Shown here piece by piece: positions 37,755-52,243 of a stretch of 64,000 nt of DNA. Source of the DNA: Haliangium sp963772315. Its GTDB lineage: Bacteria; Myxococcota_A; Polyangia; Haliangiales; Haliangiaceae. A program made the translations under genes and the position numbers. The notes beneath the pieces are model-generated. The model saw only the letters and a list, made by a program, of their open reading frames with translations. It made no database searches and was not told the origin of the DNA. The stretch is taken from NCBI GenBank assembly GCA_963772315.1, contig CAVYWJ010000004.1, forward strand, positions 5,270,001 through 5,334,000, read 5' to 3'. Numbering within the stretch: position 1 is the stretch's first letter; the number at the start of each line of letters is the position of its first letter.

Positions 37755-38552
37755 TCAGAACTGCACCGTCAGCGCGCTCTTGAGCGTGATGTCGTAGCGC
37801 GCGTAGCTGGTGGGATTGGGCGCGCGATCGTAGATCCAGCTCAGCGTGGTGTTGAACGACAGGAACTTCGTCACCAGCACCGCGATCTGGATATCGTTGA
37901 GCAGGCGGAAGTCGGAGATGGGATCCGTGACCCGGGGCTGCACGTACAGGGTCTCGACCAGCTGCAGGTTGGTGTCGAGCTGGTAGTTGGCGGTCAGGTA
38001 GCTCGAGATGCGGTGCTGCAGGCCGGGATCCGCGGCGCAGCCCGGCTGGTCCATCGGGCACACCACGTCGTCCTCGACGCGCTCGTACTCCAGCATGTAG
38101 GCCAGGCCCCAGGCCACGCGCATGTGCTTGCGCGTGACCAGATCGAGCAGCGAGCCCGCGCCGACCAGGCCGCGGTACTCCTGCTCGACGCCCGGGTTGG
38201 TCTCGTGCTGCGTGAACACCTCGCCGATCAGCCGCGGCATCACGCGATAGCGATAGCGCGCGTGGCCAAAGAGCCGGTTGACGGCGTCGTTGTCCTGGTC
38301 GTACTCGCCGCTGCCGTAGGTGATGAAGAGATGGGAGCCGCGGCGATAGCGCAGGACCGGCGCCGCGCTCAGGACCAGGCGTGAGACCCGGCCCCGGCGC
38401 GCATCGATCGCGCCGGTCAGCGAGCCGGTCAACCCCTCTTCGGGCGCGATCGAGACGACCGAGATGACATTGACGATATCAGCGGCGGCGGGACGCGCCA
38501 GCATCAGCGCCAGCGTCCACGAGGCGAGCGCGACGACACGACCATGGCTCAT
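37755..38552 (-). CDS. DUF481 family outer-membrane beta-barrel protein
   Basis: 265-residue exported protein. The signal peptide (SWTLALMLARPAAA) is cut after AAA. The rest alternates in barrel-like strands: GSLTGAIDARRGRVS, HLFITYGSGEYDQ, HARYRYRVMPRLIGEVFTQH and SFNTTLSWIYD, ending TVQF with a terminal Phe, the usual insertion signal. It resembles YdiY/DUF481. It starts 15 bases after the 18-heme cytochrome gene stop, so it is the last gene of the cytochrome operon. One Cys pair (VCPMDQPGC) may form a disulfide loop. Confidence 0.85.
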   Translation of the reverse strand: MSHGRVVALASWTLALMLARPAAADIVNVISVVSIAPEEGLTGSLTGAIDARRGRVSRLVLSAAPVLRYRRGSHLFITYGSGEYDQDNDAVNRLFGHARYRYRVMPRLIGEVFTQHETNPGVEQEYRGLVGAGSLLDLVTRKHMRVAWGLAYMLEYERVEDDVVCPMDQPGCAADPGLQHRISSYLTANYQLDTNLQLVETLYVQPRVTDPISDFRLLNDIQIAVLVTKFLSFNTTLSWIYDRAPNPTSYARYDITLKSALTVQF

Positions 38553-38567
38553 GATGCCGGCGTTGTA

Positions 38568-40364
38568 TCACGGCTGCGCGGCCTGGCCATGGCAGCGCGC
38601 GCACCCGTGCCCGGTGAGCTTGAAGGCTGCGCGCCCGTCGTGGCACGGCACGCACGCGCGCTTGGGCGGCCCGGGAATCGCGGCCACGCTGTCGGCCTCG
38701 ACCACGCCCGCGTGACACGCCGTGCACGCCACCGCGGCCCCGGACGCAGGATCGCGCTCGTGCAGCGCGTGCTCGAAGCGCGCGCGCACGCTCCACGGCG
38801 CCGCGAGCCGCTGGGCATGGCGCGTGGTCACGAGATCGAGCGCGTGGCAGCCCGAGCAGAACAGGAGCGGCACCGGCCCCTGGAGATGCTCTGCGCCCTC
38901 CTCGGTGCCAGCCCCGGCCTGGGGCAGGTCCTGCGCGTGACAGCCCGCGCCCATGCACGTGTCGTGCTGGTGCGACAAGCGCATGTCGCGCAGCTCCGAG
39001 CGCTCGCGATGGCACCGTTCGCAAGCATCGACGACTGCGTCCCGGTGCTGGCGATGCGAGAAGCGCGCGCCGAACTCGGTGTCGGGCCGCGGCCGCGGCT
39101 GGAAGTAGAGCCGCAGCCAGGGCTCGGTGCCCACGTGGCACGCGCCGCAGATCCTGGGCGCGCGCGCCATGAACTCCTCGCGGTGACAGCCGGCGTCGGA
39201 GCATGGCGCGTGATCGGGCGCCGGCGGCAGCGGTATGCCGCGCGCGTCGAGCTGGTGGCAGCGCGCGCATGGCAGATTCAGCCCGCGCTCCTGGTGCGCC
39301 CGGTGGGAAAAGCCGCGCCCGCGCAGCGGCCGGATCTCGCGCTCGGGACCGGGCTCGGCGTGGCAGCGCCGGCAGTGCGGGCCGACCACCGAGAAGGCCT
39401 GCGCGCCATCGTGACACCCGCTGCAGTCCTCGGTGCGCGGTGCAGAAAGCTCGCTGCCCGCGGCCGCGAGCACGCCCGCATGACATCCGCGGCAGTCGTC
39501 CAGCCCGCGCCCCTGGTGACGCGCGTGCGAGAAGCTGGCGCGATAGAGCCCGGGCACCAGGCGTGGCCGCAGCACGCCCGCGGTCGCGGCCACGTGGCAG
39601 CGCGTGCACTCTTGCATGGACAGCGGTCCGGTCTCGCCGGCCGCCGGCCCGCCAGTCGTGGCGGGCGCAGCGCCGGGCGCGTGGCAGCGCGTGCAGCGCG
39701 CGTGGGCATCGGTGGTCTTCGCCGTGCCTGTGGCCGGCGCGATCGCCGGGGGTCCCGCGGCTTGGCCCCCGATTCGAACGGCAGGACGGGCAGCGCCCGC
39801 GGCGTGACACGCCCCGCATCCGCCGTGGGCCTGGCTGGGCGCATCGTGCACGGCGTGAGACAGCCGCAGCGCGTGCTCGGGGCCGGACAGCGGGCCTGGC
39901 GGCACCGCGAACACCCGGCGACCGAGCGCAGGCCGATCGAGCGCCTCCGCCCCGTGGCACACCAGGCACACGGCCCGGCGCGCGCCGTCGCCCGCCTGCG
40001 ATTGGGCTTGCGATTGGGCCTGTGATTTGGCCTGTGCTCCGCCCTGGCCCGCGCGCGGCGGCCCCGCCAGCGGCCGCTGTGGCCGGGGTCCGTGGCACTC
40101 GCCGAAGCAGGCGTCGTGCCCGAGCCGGCGAGTCACCCGGCCGCGCCGGTCCATGGCGTGGCAGCGCGTGCACGGCACCGCCGCTGCCCCGGAGAGCGCC
40201 ACCTGCTCGGCGTGCGCCGCATGGTCATGCCCTGTGGGCGCGCCGGCCGGTTGCGCCGCGGCCAGGCCGGTGCGCGCCTCGCCCGGCCAGGACGCGAGCG
40301 CGCTCGCCCCCAGCGACAGCAGCAAGCCCGCGCACACGTACACGCCCAGGCGCAGCGCGCGCAT
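38568..40364 (-). CDS. 18-heme multiheme c-type cytochrome
   Basis: 598-residue exported cytochrome. Signal peptide at the N-terminus (VYVCAGLLLSLGASALAS). I count fifteen CxxCH motifs (CTRCH, CLVCH, CGACH, CRGCH, CARCH and others), one CxxxCH (CFGECH) and two Cx4CH (CSDAGCH, CMGAGCH): eighteen potential hemes. His residues in FSHARHQGRG- and RFSHRQHRD-type repeats give distal ligands. A short Gln/Ser/Ala repeat (QSQAQSQAQ) lies near residue 120. Its start overlaps the barrel-gene stop by one base (TGATG). Probably a periplasmic or barrel-plugging electron wire partnered with the beta-barrel gene. Confidence 0.92.
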   Translation of the reverse strand: MRALRLGVYVCAGLLLSLGASALASWPGEARTGLAAAQPAGAPTGHDHAAHAEQVALSGAAAVPCTRCHAMDRRGRVTRRLGHDACFGECHGPRPQRPLAGPPRAGQGGAQAKSQAQSQAQSQAGDGARRAVCLVCHGAEALDRPALGRRVFAVPPGPLSGPEHALRLSHAVHDAPSQAHGGCGACHAAGAARPAVRIGGQAAGPPAIAPATGTAKTTDAHARCTRCHAPGAAPATTGGPAAGETGPLSMQECTRCHVAATAGVLRPRLVPGLYRASFSHARHQGRGLDDCRGCHAGVLAAAGSELSAPRTEDCSGCHDGAQAFSVVGPHCRRCHAEPGPEREIRPLRGRGFSHRAHQERGLNLPCARCHQLDARGIPLPPAPDHAPCSDAGCHREEFMARAPRICGACHVGTEPWLRLYFQPRPRPDTEFGARFSHRQHRDAVVDACERCHRERSELRDMRLSHQHDTCMGAGCHAQDLPQAGAGTEEGAEHLQGPVPLLFCSGCHALDLVTTRHAQRLAAPWSVRARFEHALHERDPASGAAVACTACHAGVVEADSVAAIPGPPKRACVPCHDGRAAFKLTGHGCARCHGQAAQP

Positions 40365-42145
40365 CAGAACCGGCCCTCCATGAGCACGCGCAAGCTCTTG
40401 AGCCCGCGCAGCTCGGGAAGCACCGGCAGCTCCGCGGTCACGTCGTACTCGAGGCGCAGCCGCAAGCGCTCGCCGGCCCAGCTCTCCACGGACAAGCGTC
40501 CGCCCACGCGCTCGTCGTCGGTCGGCACCTTGGTGGTCTCGTACAGCAGCTCGCGCTCGTAGACGCGCCCGTAGAACTCGGCGTCGGCGCTGAACAGCCG
40601 CGCCCCCTGCGTATAGCGAAGCACGGCCCCGGCCTCGACGAACGAGCGCGTGTGGGCGTAGCCGCGATGATCGGGCAGCTCTTGCGGGCCAGCCGTCTCA
40701 AGAGGATTTTCCAGGAACGCCGGCGGATCCTGCGTCCTGTATCCCCGCAGCACGGTGGAGAGCCCCAGGCTCAGCGTCCGTTGCAGGCGCAGCTCCAGCG
40801 CTGCCCCGCCCTCGAGATAGCTGCTGGCAAAGCTCGTGTCCTCCTCGTCGCTCGCGTCGTCCTCGGGGTCGTCGTGCTCGACCACGCCGCTGCCACGCAC
40901 CAAGAGATCCACGTTGTCGACCAGCACGGTGCCGGCGCGCAGGCTCACGTACGTGCGCGGCCCAGGCAGCTCCAGCCCGAGGTAGCGGCGCACGTCCGTG
41001 CCATCGCGCTGCTTGGTCGAGAACAGGTCGTAGCGCCAGTCGCGCCGGGTGCTGTGCTCGAGGTCGAGCATGGCCACGGTGACCGCGGACAGGCGCGTGC
41101 GCACCTGCACGTCGGCCTGCGCCAGCTTGCCGTTGAGGCGGCGCAGGCGCACGTGCGTGTCGAGGTGGCGGCGCCAGCGCACTGCCGCGGCCAGATCCGA
41201 GTGTATGTAGTCGCCGTAGGCCAGGTTGTTGGCCGTGAGCACGACGGGCCCCAGACCCAGCGCGGCCAGGTTCAGGCGCGCATTCATGCCGATGATCCCA
41301 CCGCCCCGGCTCTCGTCCCAGGCCGCCCCCGCGCTGTACAGGTACACCGGTGAGCCGCCGAACAGGCCCACCGAGCCCACGCGCGTGTCATAGCTCGCGG
41401 TCAACCCATTGAAGTGCGCCACGGCCGCGCCATAGCGGTACTGGCGTCCGGCACGCACGTAGAGCGACCTGAGCCAGCGCCACTTCGATATGCCCTGGAG
41501 CTCGGCGTACGCGCTGCGCATCTGCATGTTGTTTGCGTCCTCGCCGTCGTATGCCGACGGCACGGCCGAAAACCCGCCGTGCAGCTTCTGATCGAGGCGG
41601 AACTGGGCGGCGAAGTACGAGTTCAGGGTGCTCATGAGCACCCCCCGGCTGCCGAGCACCGCGTCGCCGAAGCCATAGATGCGGTTGCGGGTGTATTGCT
41701 GCAGGCACATCGGCTCGATCCCGCAGGGCGTGCCGTTCAAACGCGGTTCGTCCGTCGGCTGGCCCCCGTCGAGTCCGAAGCCGATATTGAAGCGAAACAA
41801 CACCCGCTCGGCCAGCGTCGGGCCGCCCGGCAGCTGCTCACCGCCCCTGCTGCGCCGGCGTCCCGGCATGTCCGCGCCGGCCCCGGCAGGATCCGGCGCT
41901 GCAGGCGTTCCTGGCGCTGCGCTGGCAGGGCCCGCCCCATCCGCAGCGCCCTCCGCGGTCTGCGCGATCGCCGTATTCGCGGCACCGGCACCCGCGACCG
42001 GCCCCGGGCGCATGCGCAGGTTCGTCGGCGGAATCGCGGCCAGCGCGCGCACGCGCAGCGAACGCGGCGTCGCATCCGCCCCTGCCCATCCAGGCACGAG
42101 CCCCAGGACCGCGCACGCGGCCAGACACAGCCACGCCGTCCTCAC
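40364..42145 (-). CDS. large outer-membrane beta-barrel of the cytochrome operon (MtrB-like role)
   Basis: 593-residue exported protein. The GTG start at 42145 overlaps the stop of the 15-heme gene (GTGA). A signal peptide (LCLAACAVLGLVPGWAGA) is followed by an Ala/Pro-rich linker, then long amphipathic strands typical of a large porin-like barrel: LFRFNIGFGLDGG, SYFAAQFRLDQKLHG, LYVRAGRQYRYGAAVAHF, TYVSLRAGTVLVDNV and so on, ending VLMEGRF with a C-terminal Phe. No heme motif. The position between two multiheme cytochromes suggests the sheath of a porin-cytochrome complex, as MtrB does for MtrA/MtrC. Similarity to MtrB itself is by size and context, not by recognised sequence. Confidence 0.82.
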   Translation of the reverse strand: MRTAWLCLAACAVLGLVPGWAGADATPRSLRVRALAAIPPTNLRMRPGPVAGAGAANTAIAQTAEGAADGAGPASAAPGTPAAPDPAGAGADMPGRRRSRGGEQLPGGPTLAERVLFRFNIGFGLDGGQPTDEPRLNGTPCGIEPMCLQQYTRNRIYGFGDAVLGSRGVLMSTLNSYFAAQFRLDQKLHGGFSAVPSAYDGEDANNMQMRSAYAELQGISKWRWLRSLYVRAGRQYRYGAAVAHFNGLTASYDTRVGSVGLFGGSPVYLYSAGAAWDESRGGGIIGMNARLNLAALGLGPVVLTANNLAYGDYIHSDLAAAVRWRRHLDTHVRLRRLNGKLAQADVQVRTRLSAVTVAMLDLEHSTRRDWRYDLFSTKQRDGTDVRRYLGLELPGPRTYVSLRAGTVLVDNVDLLVRGSGVVEHDDPEDDASDEEDTSFASSYLEGGAALELRLQRTLSLGLSTVLRGYRTQDPPAFLENPLETAGPQELPDHRGYAHTRSFVEAGAVLRYTQGARLFSADAEFYGRVYERELLYETTKVPTDDERVGGRLSVESWAGERLRLRLEYDVTAELPVLPELRGLKSLRVLMEGRF

Positions 42146-43464
42146 TGCATGCACCGGGTGTCGGCGCCGCCGTGGCACCCTGCACACGACGTCTCCGACG
42201 ACGCATCGTGGCACGTGAGGCAGGCGCTGAGATGGAAGCTGGCCGGCACCCCGTGGTTGCACCGCCACTCCTCGATCGGGAAGTGCGAGCGCGGCCGCAC
42301 CGAGTGACACGACACGCAGAACGGCGTCGCGTGGCAGGTGCTGCAGCGCTCGCTCCGCGACGCCGCCTCCCCGCCGTGGTCGAGCTCGCGCCAGGTGAGC
42401 ACGTGGTCCGCGGGCCGCATCACCTGGTGGCACTCGTCGCAGGTATCGCGCGTGCTGCCCGACATGAACGTGTGGCACACGGCGCAGCGGGCGGGCGCAG
42501 CGGCGGCCGAGGCCGCGTGGTCGCGACGAAAGGCCAGCGTGTGATCCTCGGGCCGCTCGCGCCCGGGCAGATGCGAGCGCGGCGGCAGCGCTCCGATCAG
42601 CCGCCGCGGCACCTCGTGACAGGTGCTGCACACTTGCATGCTCAGCCGCGCGGGCGTGCGCTGATCGTCGTCGTGACAGGCCACGCAGGTCGCGGTCCCG
42701 GGCGTGGGATGATCGCCGGCCGTGCTCGCGGACGGGCTCTCGGTGTGACAGGTGACGCAGCGGATCGCCGCGCCACGACGGTCGAGCGCGTGGTTGTCGT
42801 GGGCAAAGCGCAGATCACCGGCGATCAGGCGCCGCTGCCGCGACGGCTGCTCGGCGCGCTCGCGATGACACGCGCGACACTCCTGCATGCGCGGCCCCTC
42901 GGACGGCGCCGCCTCGGGCGCGTGGCAGCGACCGCACACGCCGTGCCCGGGCAGCATCATGGTGCCGGCCCGCGGATCGCCGGGCTCTCCAGGCTGCACA
43001 CCCTGGTGACAGTCGTTGCACCAGACGTGGAAGCCGACCTGCGCCTCCATGCGCGCGAAGTCGAGGTGCCGGGCATGCGAGAACATCGACGCCAGCGCGC
43101 GCCGGCCGAGCACGGGTGGATACGGACGCAGCGGCGAGCCACCCGGCTGCGCCGGCGCCACCGCCTGATGACAGACCTCGCACAGCGGCCCGGGCGTGCC
43201 CAGGAACGCCTCGCCGTGGCACTGCCCGTCGTCGCACGGCGCGTGATCGCGCGCGCCCGGCCGGCTGGCGCGCCCGGTCAGCACCGCGTCGAGATCGTGA
43301 CACGCCGTGCACACCAGATCGCCGTGCGCGCCGTGCGGAAAGCGCCCGACCTCGACCACCGCGGGCACGGGCGCAGCCGTGCGCTGCCGGCAGCCCGGCG
43401 TCACGAGCACGCCCAGCGCCAGCAACGCGGCAACGCAGATGGCAGGGCCGTGAGCACGGCGCAT
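42142..43464 (-). CDS. 15-heme multiheme c-type cytochrome, lipoprotein-like
   Basis: 440-residue exported cytochrome, first gene of the conduit operon. N-terminus MRRAHGPAICVAALLAL.. with Cys after TPG suggests a lipoprotein, although the lipobox (TPGC) is imperfect. I count fourteen CxxCH motifs (CTACH, CEVCH, CNDCH, CGRCH, CVTCH and others) and one Cx4CH (CDDGQCH), giving fifteen potential hemes. Clusters near the C-terminus (CSTCHATPFCVSCH) are close-packed. ATG 43464 is 89 bases after the tldE stop. Its stop overlaps the barrel-gene start (GTGA). Predicted to carry electrons at the outer membrane. Confidence 0.92.
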   Translation of the reverse strand: MRRAHGPAICVAALLALGVLVTPGCRQRTAAPVPAVVEVGRFPHGAHGDLVCTACHDLDAVLTGRASRPGARDHAPCDDGQCHGEAFLGTPGPLCEVCHQAVAPAQPGGSPLRPYPPVLGRRALASMFSHARHLDFARMEAQVGFHVWCNDCHQGVQPGEPGDPRAGTMMLPGHGVCGRCHAPEAAPSEGPRMQECRACHRERAEQPSRQRRLIAGDLRFAHDNHALDRRGAAIRCVTCHTESPSASTAGDHPTPGTATCVACHDDDQRTPARLSMQVCSTCHEVPRRLIGALPPRSHLPGRERPEDHTLAFRRDHAASAAAAPARCAVCHTFMSGSTRDTCDECHQVMRPADHVLTWRELDHGGEAASRSERCSTCHATPFCVSCHSVRPRSHFPIEEWRCNHGVPASFHLSACLTCHDASSETSCAGCHGGADTRCMQ

Positions 43465-43553
43465 GACAAGCACGCTATCAGATGTCGCGCCCGCTGAGGC
43501 CATCACACCGCTTCGTCGACCGCTTCGTCCGGCCGCTTCGTCCGGCCGCTTCG

Positions 43554-44885
<1,332 letters not shown>

Positions 44886-44922
44886 GATTCCACCTCTCCG
44901 GTCTGAACCAGGTCTGGGCCCG

Positions 44923-46536
<1,614 letters not shown>

Positions 46537-46696
46537 GGTCGCGGGAAACCCTCGGCCGCGTCAACTGCCGATGCACCCGCGGTGGCAAGATCGATGCAGT
46601 CGCCGGGACCATCGGCCGCATCGATCGCGCCCGCTCGACGATGTCCACCGCCGCGAGCCCCGCGTTCCCCTGCGCGCGCTCTGACGCGCGCGGCCG

Positions 46697-47095
46697 CTAC
46701 TCGTGCGTCATCACGATCATCAGCAGATCGTGATCGTCGGTGGCATAGAGCTCGTGGCAGATGATGTGCTCGTGCGTCTGGGCCACCTTCTGCATCGCTC
46801 CTTCGAGCTTGCTGAAGTCGTCGCTGAGCAGATCGAGCTTGCCCAGCCGTGTGCAGTGGAGCTCGATCGGATAATACGGCTCGTCCTCTCGATACCCGAG
46901 CGTGATGAGCAAGCGCCCGGACGCCTCCAGGTACTCGACGCCGATGCTCTTGGCGGCGACCTGCTGGTCGCGCGCAAAGTTGGCCACCTTCTTGGCCAGC
47001 ACGCCGATCGATTTGCCCTTGGTCAGCGTGCCGACGAACACCTTGAACTTGTCGTGCTCTTGATACGCGATCTGCGCTGCCTGTTTCTTTGCCAT
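46697..47095 (-). CDS. hypothetical protein upstream of tldD
   Basis: 132-residue soluble protein. AGGAG lies seven bases before ATG 47095. N-terminus MAKKQAAQIAYQEHDKFKVF is basic. An alternating beta region (YLEASGRLLITLGYREDEPYY) is followed by a helix and a C-terminal strand with paired acidic residues (YATDDHDLLMIVMTHE). No signal peptide or known family. It is on the tldD strand, 160 bases upstream, so it could belong to the same transcription unit. Confidence 0.6.
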   Translation of the reverse strand: MAKKQAAQIAYQEHDKFKVFVGTLTKGKSIGVLAKKVANFARDQQVAAKSIGVEYLEASGRLLITLGYREDEPYYPIELHCTRLGKLDLLSDDFSKLEGAMQKVAQTHEHIICHELYATDDHDLLMIVMTHE

Positions 47096-47136
47096 TCGGT
47101 CTACTCCTGCCCCCGCCGAGCGGAGGCTTCGTCTCT

Positions 47137-47799
47137 TCACCTGATGGATGGCTCGCGCGACATGCGCTCGCCCCTGCCTGCCTGACGCTCTGCCCGGCGC
47201 TCGGCATCGAAGAGCGCCGCCAGGCTCCACGGCGCGTCCTGATACTCCGTCTCGCAGGAGCTGTCCTCGTGCGTCTCGGTCCAGACCGTCCTGTCGCCCC
47301 GGCGAAACGCGATCCGGACTACATCGACAGTCGAGCACACCACGTCGCCCGGCGGCGAGCGATAGAACCCGATCGTGCGCTCGAGCTCCTCGAGCGTCTC
47401 CGCGTCGAGCTCGATCTCACGCACGACCGAGCCGTCCCCGGGGTCGACGACACGCACCACGCCCGGATTCTCACCCCGGATCTCGAAACGCGCCTGCCCG
47501 GCGCCGCCGAAGCAGCCCTGGGACGAGAAGTCCAGCACCACGCTCTCATCGCGCGTCTGCGGCAAGAACCGCCGATGCTCGCCGGCCGCGGTCGCTTCGG
47601 GGGTCACGGGCACGGTCGGCGCGGCCGAGGTCGCCTCGACCGTCGCCGGCACAGCGGACGGCACGGGCGCGCTCGCGCCGTAGCTCGCGCCGTAGCTCGC
47701 GGCCCCGGCCGCCCCGACCGACAGCGCCAGCGCAGCCACGATCAGCCAGACGCGCTTCGGCAGCGTCACGATTCCTTGCATCATCGCGGCGAGTTTCAC
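47137..47799 (-). CDS. secreted or membrane-anchored hypothetical protein
   Basis: 220-residue protein. GTG at 47799 is preceded by AGAGGAG. A hydrophobic helix (VWLIVAALALSVGAAGAA) near the N-terminus is a signal or anchor. A Ser/Pro/Ala/Thr linker leads to a domain with strands around DESVVLDFSSQGCFGGAG and GVVRVVDPGDGSVVREIEL. It contains four Cys (including one in SSQGCFGG and one in DSSCETEYQ). Function unknown. It is the most upstream gene of the leftward run 47799-37755, with 41 bases before the next. Confidence 0.6.
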   Translation of the reverse strand: MKLAAMMQGIVTLPKRVWLIVAALALSVGAAGAASYGASYGASAPVPSAVPATVEATSAAPTVPVTPEATAAGEHRRFLPQTRDESVVLDFSSQGCFGGAGQARFEIRGENPGVVRVVDPGDGSVVREIELDAETLEELERTIGFYRSPPGDVVCSTVDVVRIAFRRGDRTVWTETHEDSSCETEYQDAPWSLAALFDAERRAERQAGRGERMSREPSIR

Positions 47800-48003
47800 G
47801 TTCGCTCCTCTGCGCTCTCGCGGCCGGGCCGCAGCCAGGCCAGCCCCACCATCTTACCCTCGCGATGGCAGTTTCCCGAATTACAAAAAAAATCCCCCCC
47901 GGCGACGGGCGCCGGGCGACTTCCGTGCGTGCGCGCCGGCGGCTCTGATGCCCGGCGGTGCAGGCCGTTGCCGCGGCCGGGCCCTCGTGCATACCTTCGG
48001 CGC

Positions 48004-48558
48004 ATGCGTTACTCACTCCTATCCTTCAGCCTGCCCATCAGCCTCGCCGCGGCCCTGATCGCCGGCTGTGGCTCCCCGGATGCAACTCCCCCGGACGCAA
48101 CTCCCCCGGACGCAACTCCCCCGGCAAGGGAAGACCTCCTGGCCGAGAGCCTCCTGGTCTGGCAGGACCTGAAGGCAGCCGACGACGGCACGTACCAGTA
48201 CACGCGGTCGGACAGCTCGTTCTCCGGCTATCGCAGCACGACCACGTTCGTGGTCGAGGCCAACGTCGTGGTGCGCCGCACCTTCGAGGGGTATGACGAG
48301 AACGGTGTGCTCGTCGATTCCTTCGACGAGCAAGGAGCCGAGGTCGGGTCCAACGAGGGAGCCAAGCCCGTGCACAACATCGACGAGCTGTACGAAATCT
48401 GTCGCGACGAGGTGCTCACGCAAGACCCCGACAGCAACTACTTCTACCTGACGTTCCGCGACGACGGCGTCCTCGAGCTCTGCTCTCACGTACCCATCGA
48501 CTGCGCCGACGACTGTAGCGAGGGCGTCGAGATCAGCTCCCTCGACATGAGCCTGTAG
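48004..48558 (+). CDS. lipoprotein with DATPP repeats
   Basis: 184-residue lipoprotein. The signal MRYSLLSFSLPISLAAALIAGC ends in a good lipobox (LIAGC). After it come three PPDAT pentapeptides from a 15-bp DNA repeat, giving a short flexible linker. The acidic C-terminal domain (YQYTRSDSSFSGYRST, then DPDSNYFYLTFRDDGV) is beta-rich with four Cys (VCSH-like LELCSHVPIDCADDC). The domain is of unknown type. It is convergent with the candidate immunity gene, six bases away. Confidence 0.7.
   Translation: MRYSLLSFSLPISLAAALIAGCGSPDATPPDATPPDATPPAREDLLAESLLVWQDLKAADDGTYQYTRSDSSFSGYRSTTTFVVEANVVVRRTFEGYDENGVLVDSFDEQGAEVGSNEGAKPVHNIDELYEICRDEVLTQDPDSNYFYLTFRDDGVLELCSHVPIDCADDCSEGVEISSLDMSL
48076..48120. 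repeat. 15-bp tandem repeat, three units
   Basis: Three copies of CCGGACGCAACTCCC (first one with a T) encode the PDATP linker of the lipoprotein. In-frame unit size. Confidence 0.9.
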
Positions 48559-48564
48559 AGGCGC

Positions 48565-49527
48565 TCAGCCCGGCCGGCCCGCGCTCACGCCTGCTCCTTC
48601 CTTCCCCTCCAGTAGCTCCAGATAGAAGTCATCTACGAAGGAGTTGACGAAATGGGGATAATCCAGAACCAGTCGTCCGGCGTCTCCCTCGTAGTTGTCG
48701 AAGCGTGCCCAGTCGATGCGCTCGACGTCGGCGGCGGTGACGTCGCGAGCCCGGTGAAATACGTGCGACAACCACTCGATCAGAGCGCGCTGTCTGGCCT
48801 CGTCACGCCAGGTGTGGAGCATCTCCCGATCGAGCGTCGTGCGGCTCTCGCGCAACGCTGACGTTTGATAGCCGGGTAGCCCTTGGTTCCAGAGGCGGTC
48901 CAGCAAGCGCACATCGCGCAGGAGTGCCTCGGCGTCACGGAAGAAGATCGCGTGAGCGTTGAGCGGCTGATACACACCCTGATCCGTGAACACCTTCATG
49001 GCCGTGGGACGCAGGGTGTTCGCGACATCGAGCAGCAGAGCGAGCAGCCGCTCGAGATTCTCTTCGACGTGCTCGTTCACACGGTCGATATCCGGGCTGG
49101 GCACAGGTGATTGCATGGCGCAGTACGGCCCGGCCGAGCCGAGGGTCAATGCGGCATCCCCTTCGATCTCGTAATCTCGGCCGCCACTGCCGGCGTGGTC
49201 TCGCCCCCAGCTCTCTAGCCACAGAGGCACGAAGCCCTTGCTGGGCGTCAGCCCCTGGAAACGCCAGCATTCGACGGCAGTGCGAAGCGAGACCCGAAGC
49301 ATGGGCCCCCGGCGTCCAGCCAGAACGCCTGCGACCTCGTTGCGGTGCAATGTCTCGTTCGCTCGGCGCACGTCCTGCGCGTCATCGCCGTCATGGATGC
49401 GAATTGCCCGCCAGGGCTCGGCTGCATGAGTCCAGCGCTCCACGACATCGACCAGCTCATTCGCGCGGTCTCCAACCCGGGAGGAGTCGTCATCGGTCCA
49501 GATCCGTATGGTGAGCACCGTGCTCAT
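48565..49527 (-). CDS. candidate immunity protein for the adjacent nuclease toxin
   Basis: 320-residue acidic cytoplasmic protein, no recognised family. It starts 15 bases after the stop of the toxin-like gene, with GAGG six bases before ATG 49527. The N-terminal stretch (TVLTIRIWTDDDSSRVGD) is beta-like. The middle (EENLERLLALLLDVANTLRP) and C-terminal half (FDNYEGDAGRLVLDYPHFVNSF) are helical and rich in Asp/Glu. Position, acidity and lack of a signal fit an immunity protein that blocks a nuclease; that role is inference. Confidence 0.65.
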   Translation of the reverse strand: MSTVLTIRIWTDDDSSRVGDRANELVDVVERWTHAAEPWRAIRIHDGDDAQDVRRANETLHRNEVAGVLAGRRGPMLRVSLRTAVECWRFQGLTPSKGFVPLWLESWGRDHAGSGGRDYEIEGDAALTLGSAGPYCAMQSPVPSPDIDRVNEHVEENLERLLALLLDVANTLRPTAMKVFTDQGVYQPLNAHAIFFRDAEALLRDVRLLDRLWNQGLPGYQTSALRESRTTLDREMLHTWRDEARQRALIEWLSHVFHRARDVTAADVERIDWARFDNYEGDAGRLVLDYPHFVNSFVDDFYLELLEGKEGAGVSAGRPG

Positions 49528-49542
49528 GTTCGACCTCACGAT

Positions 49543-52139
<2,597 letters not shown>

Positions 52140-52243
52140 ACCCAGCTCCTGTCGAGTCCTGCCCTGACGTGCGCATGTTCACACCGGTTGCCAGGTGGGT
52201 CAAGAAAGAGGCGGCGAGGTGCCTGGCGCCTCCGCTGAGCCGA

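Noticed and set aside
38544..41353. Long plus-strand frames opposite the cytochrome operon
   Set aside because: Shadow frames of Cys/His-rich coding sequence; the minus-strand genes carry signals, heme motifs and overlaps.
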